64,000 nt of DNA from the NCBI GenBank assembly GCA_013368315.1, contig JAACJM010000332.1, positions 1 to 64,000 of the forward strand, given 5' to 3'. Positions within the stretch are counted from its first letter, which is position 1; each line of letters opens with the position of its first letter. The notes under the pieces were generated by a model. That model saw only the letters and a list, made by a program, of their open reading frames with translations, searched no databases and was not told the DNA's origin. The stretch is from Tetrapyrgos nigripes. Lineage: Eukaryota; Basidiomycota; Agaricomycetes; Agaricales; Campanellaceae. The position numbers and the translations under genes were made by a program. This document shows positions 58,577 through 64,000 of this stretch, one piece after another.

Positions 58577-59219
58577 TTGCTAGTTTTAGCAACTGACCGT
58601 CATACAACTTTTTTTAATTGCTCACTTATTTCATTGTTCTCTTTATCTGGTTTCATTCCTTTTGTAGTAGCTCAACATTGGCCAAATAGTATTCAGATTG
58701 AGGAGATTCCCAAAAAGGATCAGTTTTTCATTTTTGTCCTCCCCACTGTCAAGTTCATGCAGTTGTCTGTGAATATCCAGCAAGAGATGATCCAGAGGTC
58801 CCACATACTTCTTTGAGGCTGTTGGTGTGTAAATCTCTTTTGAAAAGCACTTGAAAAGAAACTGACATGCAATGTAGATCAATCATTGAAGCCAACAGCA
58901 AAACACACCCATGTTGTGCTCACCCCAGCACAGGTCTTGAAAGAGCATGAGAAGGGAGACAAGGGCAGAATCCTCAATTTGCTCAGTCTGCCAGGTCCTT
59001 GCAAAATTTATACTCTCAAGATCACACAAAAACCCAAACTCATCACAGAACAAGCACCATACCCAAAGACAAGATAAAGTGGATGACTTGGTTGCTTTTT
59101 TTGGTCTGAAGAACACTGTGTCGATATCTCTTGTTGATGGAGAGGGGTTTTCCACTCAACTGAATGTGCAATGTGGCAAAAAACTATGGTTTCTCACAAT
59201 CCCTCATGGAATGTGATTT
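58577..59219 (+). pseudogene. Fragment with JmjC-like sequence upstream of the DIRS-like RT
   Basis: Short open stretches read HTHVVLTPAQVLKEHEKGDK near 58,905, then DKVDDLVAFFGLKNTVSISL and DGEGFSTQLNVQCGKKLWFL before 59,205. The last part resembles the segment of fungal JmjC/cupin-like proteins that has a 'D-DGF-T-V-V--G-K-W-' pattern. The similarity is short and the iron-binding residues cannot be checked. It ends at a TGA (59,214-59,216) just before the DIRS-like RT, so it may be a host gene fragment next to or captured by the element. Confidence 0.35.
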
Positions 59220-62200
59220 TGTGACCAGGCAAAACTTGTTCCTTTCAGAACAGTGATAAAAGAGTGGATACAGCATTGTAGAGACACTGAGCAAAAGATA
59301 GTAGTTTTAAGATTACAAGCTGCTGTATTTGATGTGGATGCTGCCTTCCATAACATTCCAACACACCCATTGACCAGACACTTCATAGCCTTGATGTTCA
59401 ACAGCTTGGTTCATCTCAATCAATGCCTCAACTTCAGGAAGGCATCCTCTCCTGGCATATGGGGCCTCGTTGCTGATGCAATAGTCTACATTCTACTTCA
59501 CTCAGGTATGCTCTACTCCCTGGCATCCACACCCTGTTTTTCCTTCTATTCCCAAGACTGACCATTCAATCATCTAGGTGTCAAAGCCCTAGTAAAATGG
59601 GTTGATGACTTCATTTTCTTTCACTATCCAAAACTACAGCTCCCAGATGGCTCATATTCCTATTCATACAACAAGTCCCTCATCTCAGCTAGCCTTGGGC
59701 CCATTCAAAATTCCTCCCTTTCACTTTCATCTTCCTTTATATTGGATTCTTATGGGATCTGGAGAACAAAACCATTGAGCTTCCTGAATCCAAGAAAGCA
59801 AAATACTCTGACAAAATCACTACCTGGCTATCCACAGACTTCCACACCAAAGAAGAAGCCAAATCCATGGTCAGCACCTTGCAGCATGTCACTCTTGTCA
59901 TCCCTGAGGACAGAGCTTATCTTGCATCCCTACACTGTTTCGTCACTGGCTTCACAGACAACTCCCATCCATACATTCAGCACAAACCTTCCAAATCTGT
60001 TCTTGACGACCTCAAATGGTGGCTATCACAACTACAACTCCTATTCTTAGGCCTACACATTGTCAAGCCCTCACCTATTGACGACTCCATCTCTCTCTTC
60101 CTAGACACCTCCACCTCATGGGGAATCAGTCTTGTCCTGAATGGTAAATGGCTGGCATGGCACTTCAAACCAAATTGGAATGGTGACAGGTGCCATATCA
60201 GTTGGGCTGAGATGGTAGCTATCAAGCTCACTATTCTCACACTAGTCACATTGTTGATTGCATGCAGCAACATTCCATCTGGCTATCAGTAGAATGGATT
60301 GCAGATGGTCCATCCCGAGGTGTCCTTCCTCAAGAAGCACCTAGACTACACAAACTACTTATCCTGTACATCCAGAAACACATAGAATTCCATGATCCTC
60401 AGCTTTTCCCTACCTCTCTTTAACCATTCCTTCTTACAATCATGTATGTTTTCTTAGTATGTTATATGAATCACAAAACCCATTGTAACTGGACCTTCCA
60501 CAATGTGTCAACAACAACATGCTAAGCCAACACTCACATGACCACAAAGCTCTGGGCTCTTAAAAGAATTGCCCTTACACAGTCTGCATTTTAACCTCTC
60601 TCCAATACCTTTGCATCAAGGTTTACTCCCTCATGCCTTGCTCTTCCTCACTGCAACCTAGGACTTTGATGTCCAAGAAGATTTCCAAGAAAACACTTTA
60701 CAGATGAACGTGCATGCCACTCCTTCCAGAACCCTGCCCTGACAATGAACGCCACTGAAGCAATTGAAACTCGCTGCTGTCAACAACTCACAGTCTTAGT
60801 TTGCCAATTGGGCCAATGACATGGGTCTCCACACTGATGACCTTCTTCCCACCAACAAGACCACCCTGGTCAAATTCACAGCTTCCTTTAAAGGTCATCA
60901 AGCAGAAGGAACTGTCAAAGCCAAGATCAGCACCATCAAGACATGGCATCTATTGTTGGGATTCATGTGGAAAGGCAGTGACCTCCTTTGTCGTGCCCTC
61001 ACTGGCATTAAACACCTCACTCCACCCTCTTCCTACTGCCCAGAACGCCCTCCTGTCACCCATGACATGATGAGGAGCATCCATGAAGCCTTCTTGCAAT
61101 CCAACAAAGAGATCCATAAAGTGGCCAATGCTGGAAGTAAACTGGAGTTTCTCAGTCAATGACTCAACTTCAACTAGGCTCTCCAAAAAAATTAACTAAC
61201 ATTGACCTCTCCAGGAGAACTCTTTCCTAAACACTCTGATACATTCCTCTTCAATCCAAGGAAACATCCTTGAGTTCTTGATGCCATCAAATTGCTACCA
61301 CCTATCTGTGACACAAATATGGTCCTATTGACCTTTTCCTTCCCAGTACGAAGACCTCAGGCACCAGAGGCAAATGCACACACATCATGCCCTTCAATGG
61401 TTCCTTAAACACCATCAAATCCACTCACACTCACATCAGAGACAATGCCCTATCCCCTAATGACCCTCTCATGTCATACAGAGACGACAACAGCCACCTT
61501 CAAGTCCTGATGAAATGTTGAAGAAGGAGATTTGGGTCCAAGCAAGGACCCAGGGAAAACTGGTTGAGTCTCAGAGATGGGTGTAAGGGTGAAAGGATAA
61601 ACATGACAGCATGGAAGTGACGTGTCGAATAAGATTAGAGAAGACAAAAGGCTCAATAGATCAAGTAAGGGGCTCAGATGGCTCAGATGGCTCAAGCTCA
61701 GGCTCAGAGTGGGCTCAAAATACACATGAAGGGAAGGAATGCCATTGTAGATACAGACGAGAGACTAAATACTCATCAAATAGAAGTACCAATTATACTA
61801 AAAGGAGTGTAAGATTTTAAGGAACTGTTATGTAGTATGGTGAATAAAAGTCAGAGGAAATAAATCTGAGATAAAAATAGAAAGAGTCTGTTGCAATTGC
61901 AAAGACAGATTCACTTTTCACCGGTCACTTCTTCCTCTCCCCAAGTCAGTAGACCATCAGATGTAGAATTCAATGCAGCTAAAAAGGGGACTCCCATAAC
62001 CCTCAGTGCTTGCTCAAGGCACTGGTGTGAAGGATGGAACAGACTCAGGAGGATTCAGAGATGACATTGGTGTGAAGCTAACTGGTTGGAGTAAAAGGAA
62101 GGAGTTATGACATACATGAAGTTCTCAAGATGAAAAGGGGAATATCAAAGGATGAGACAATGAAATGGAAAACTGTGAAACAAAGTAAAGTAGAAAGAAA

Positions 62201-62508
62201 AATAATATAAATTTGTAAATCAACAGGTGGGGTATGTAGCCCTACTACAATGTGCATTCCTATCCCTATGCAATGAAGTTTGGTCCAAGGAAGGTTACCC
62301 TCGCTTCACCGGTCACTCCTTCCACATCAGAGGAACCACCTTCCTACTGCACAAAGGCATTGACATGGAGACTGTCAAGATGATGGGTTGCTGGAAGTCC
62401 AGCACCTTCACTAGGTACTGGCATGATATACACACTGTGGCAACTATCCATATTGACAGAGCCTACACTCATCAAAGATTCCAACAACACCAAAATCTCA
62501 ATCTCTAA
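59220..62508 (+). pseudogene. DIRS-like retroelement: RT, RNase H and tyrosine recombinase
   Basis: RT: LQAAVFDVDAAFHNIPTHPL near 59,315, LNQCLNFRKASSPGIWGLV near 59,420 and, after a likely intron or insertion, ALVKWVDDFIFFHYPK near 59,590 with the catalytic VDD box. EEAKSMVSTLQHVTLVIPED at 59,850 and the RNase H start LFLDTSTSWGISLVLNGKWL near 60,095 follow. A decayed stretch then leads to the recombinase: HTDDLLPTNKTTLVKFTASF at 60,830, VKAKISTIKTWHLLLGFMWK and PPVTHDMMRSIHEAF to 61,160. After TSGTRGKCTHIMPFNG and LMSYRDDNSHLQV (61,355-61,507) a 710-bp insertion interrupts; the C-terminal part RFTGHSFHIRGTTFLLHKGI and TRYWHD (candidate Tyr) ends at 62,508. Such elements integrate with a tyrosine recombinase instead of a DDE integrase. 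The copy is dead. Confidence 0.85.
61516..62225. mobile_element. 710-bp insertion in the recombinase of the DIRS-like element
   Basis: It starts TGTTGAAG and ends AAATCAACA, giving TGTTGA...TCAACA inverted ends like an LTR. It separates two parts of the recombinase that are contiguous in relatives. No target duplication is evident. It includes short GGCTCAGAT repeats near 61,670-61,690. It may be a solo LTR or a small non-autonomous element; an intron is less likely because the expected donor is not clear. Confidence 0.5.
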
Positions 62509-63166
62509 ACAACATTCCTTTATCTCCCTCATATTTCTCTGGGTCCATCCCACTACACACCATCCCTCATCACACAAAATGACAGTCTATTCTAATGGCT
62601 GCAAATATCTTAGCCCAGTTCTATCCACATTGCATCTGGATTCTAACTGGATTTTGATGATTATAATATAATTGCATCAGACCATGGTCTGTTATAATGT
62701 TCAGAATGTGATTATAATAGGACATACTTTTGTGTGATGCTTTTCATAAACTGTCCTTACACAAGCCCCCTTCACCATACACCTAACCATATCCAGCTCC
62801 TCATTGTAAATAATGACATCCAGCCCCTCACTGTACTCCTAACTACATCCAGTGTATGTACCTTATATTTCTCACAATACATTCTCGTTGTGTGTACCTA
62901 CGCTTGACCTATGGTCTTTGGATGTCATCCTTGTCCATCTGTCCATTATCCGATGCGCTCTGGCTTGCTCAACGCTTCAGGTAGTTAAATCTATTTCCTT
63001 CTGGACAACACTGACGCTGAATAAATATCCCAAACAACTTTGGAAGTCTGCCCATCTCAACAGAATGTCTGACAAGTCCGTGAAGCGAAACTTATTCTCG
63101 AAATGATTGAACAATGAACCTCCAAGCATGTAATTCCGCGCATACTACACATACAGACAAGTCCCT
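62509..63166. other. Spacer between the DIRS-like element and skt5/chs4
   Basis: About 660 bp. The part next to the minus-strand gene is its 3' flank. A short degenerate repeat is visible at 62,790-62,850 (CATATCCAGCTCCTCA / CATCCAGCCCCTCA). I see no gene. Confidence 0.5.
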
Positions 63167-64000
63167 TCAGCAGATGACACACTCATCCTTCGCCTGCTGT
63201 CTGGTAGGTCGAGCAACATTTACCCGCTTGTTACCCATCCGCTTCATCTCCGTCAAACGATTCATCGCCCGTTTGTTGCCTTGCGCTGGGAACAAGAATA
63301 TTAAAATCAAGCTTTGATGGAATGAGTAGGGTACGCACCTGCAGCTCGCATATACCACCGCTTAGCAAACTCGATGTCTTGATTAATCCCAATCCCAACC
63401 TCTGCATAATACCCAACAGCATACTCTGCTTTACTGAGGCCCTTGTTAGCCGCGCGCCTAGCCCAAAGATAGGCTTCTGAATCGCTCTGCTTCAAAACAC
63501 CTTCACTACCGGTAAGATACCATCCACTGAGAGCCAGTTCAGCTTCGGCATCACCCTTTTCAGCTGCCTTTGTATACCATGCTATGGACCTACGGGGATC
63601 TACAGGACAAGTCAAAGTTCCGTATTCAAAACACTGGCCGAGTTTATACTGTGATTGGGTATAACCGAGGTGTGCAGCTTGGGTGAAGAGTTGTCTGGCT
63701 TGAGCGGGATCGTGGGGCACTAGTTGTGAATTGGGCATCTCGTATAACAATCCCAGCTCATGTAACGCATGAGGGTTCTCTTCATCCGCCTGTTCTGCAG
63801 CGCGCTTTAACCATCCAACGGCCTCTCTCGGGTTTTTGGGTTCACTCAGCAAGCCGTGGAGCAGAATCATGCCCAGTTTATACATGGCAGCGGTGTCGCC
63901 CAAAGATGCAGCCTTGCGGTAGAAAGCGGCAGCCCGTGGAGGTTCCCTCCGTGTTCCAGCTCCAATCTCATTACAGACGGCGACTCGGTAAGCGGCAGCG
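63167..64000 (-). CDS. skt5: Chitin synthase activator of the Skt5/Chs4 type, C-terminal part
   Basis: Exon 63,339-64,000 (open to the window edge) and last exon 63,167-63,285 are joined by a 53-nt intron (GTGCGT...CCCAG). The protein consists of Sel1-like repeats: AAAFYRKAASLGDTAAMYKL, REAVGWLKRAAEQADEENPH, QARQLFTQAAHLGYTQSQYK, RRSIAWYTKAAEKGDAEAEL, SEAYLWARRAANKGLSKAEY and FAKRWYMRAAAQGNKRAMNR. These match the conserved Sel1 core of fungal Skt5/Chs4 proteins, which activate and localise chitin synthase (Chs3 class) at the membrane. The C-terminus CVIC is a CaaX box, fitting the prenylation known for yeast Chs4. The frame is free of stops, unlike all its neighbours. The N-terminal part lies beyond position 64,000. 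Confidence 0.93.

Noticed and set aside
59521..59580. Firm intron call in the DIRS-like RT near 59,506-59,578
   Set aside because: GTATGC...TAG could be an intron between HSG and VKALVKW, which would restore the frame, but in a decayed element I cannot separate this from a simple insertion, so it is not annotated as an intron.

Overview
This window reads as nuclear DNA of a mushroom-forming basidiomycete (Agaricomycetes). The evidence is: introns of roughly 40-80 nt with GT...AG ends, a chitin-synthase activator (Skt5/Chs4 type) with a C-terminal CaaX box at the right edge, a decayed F-box/leucine-rich-repeat gene of the kind expanded in agarics, and a set of transposons typical of that class. 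I cannot name the genus. Nearly everything left of position 63,167 is a transposon graveyard; the Skt5-like gene is the only gene I see that looks intact.

Layout. 1-2,872: no recognisable gene. 2,873-8,175: remains of a large multi-exon, low-complexity-rich gene or genes that I do not recognise. 8,093-10,479: a Ty1/copia-type element with a half-tRNA(iMet)-type primer site but no reverse transcriptase. 10,480-14,548: spacer with an inverted repeat pair and LTR debris. 14,549-17,387: a LINE (endonuclease, RT, RNase H) joined abruptly to a Ty3/gypsy pol fragment (17,388-18,222). 18,223-20,868: two inverted LTRs enclosing DIRS-type and gypsy debris. 21,640-22,965: F-box/LRR pseudogene, minus strand. 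24,500-26,083: IS630/Tc1-like DDE transposase pseudogene. 28,058-31,083: LTR plus gag of gypsy element D. 31,084-32,553: an unidentified acidic-protein gene fragment, minus strand. 32,554-38,337: chromodomain gypsy element A. 38,790-43,873: gypsy element B (minus) with a same-family solo LTR inserted in its RT. 44,565-56,060: an 11.5-kb gypsy element E (minus) with both LTRs. 56,216-57,480: 200-bp tandem repeats. 58,577-62,508: a DIRS-like tyrosine-recombinase retroelement. 63,167 to the right edge: skt5/chs4.

Three observations stand out. First, five different LTR families (A, B, D, E, F) share one architecture: a TATA box, then 31-34 bp later a 10-11 nt segment that is the reverse complement of the sequence next to the 5' LTR. 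This is the layout expected for Tf1/sushi-type self-priming, in contrast to the tRNA-type primer site of the copia element. Second, element E carries, between its chromodomain and its polypurine tract, an antisense gene with several well-formed introns, which is how an intron-containing gene could survive in a retroelement. Third, the Gag of element E has a collagen-like Gly-X-Y tract just before the capsid region, absent from its relative D. In addition, many of the premature stops are TGA codons where homologous sequence suggests an ancestral CGA, pointing to C-to-T decay at CpG.

Functionally, the elements are mostly dead: catalytic boxes are lost (RT of E), frames are broken, and several are nested or chimeric. 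Boundaries of decayed genes are approximate; LTR ends, splice sites and primer sites were read directly from the sequence.
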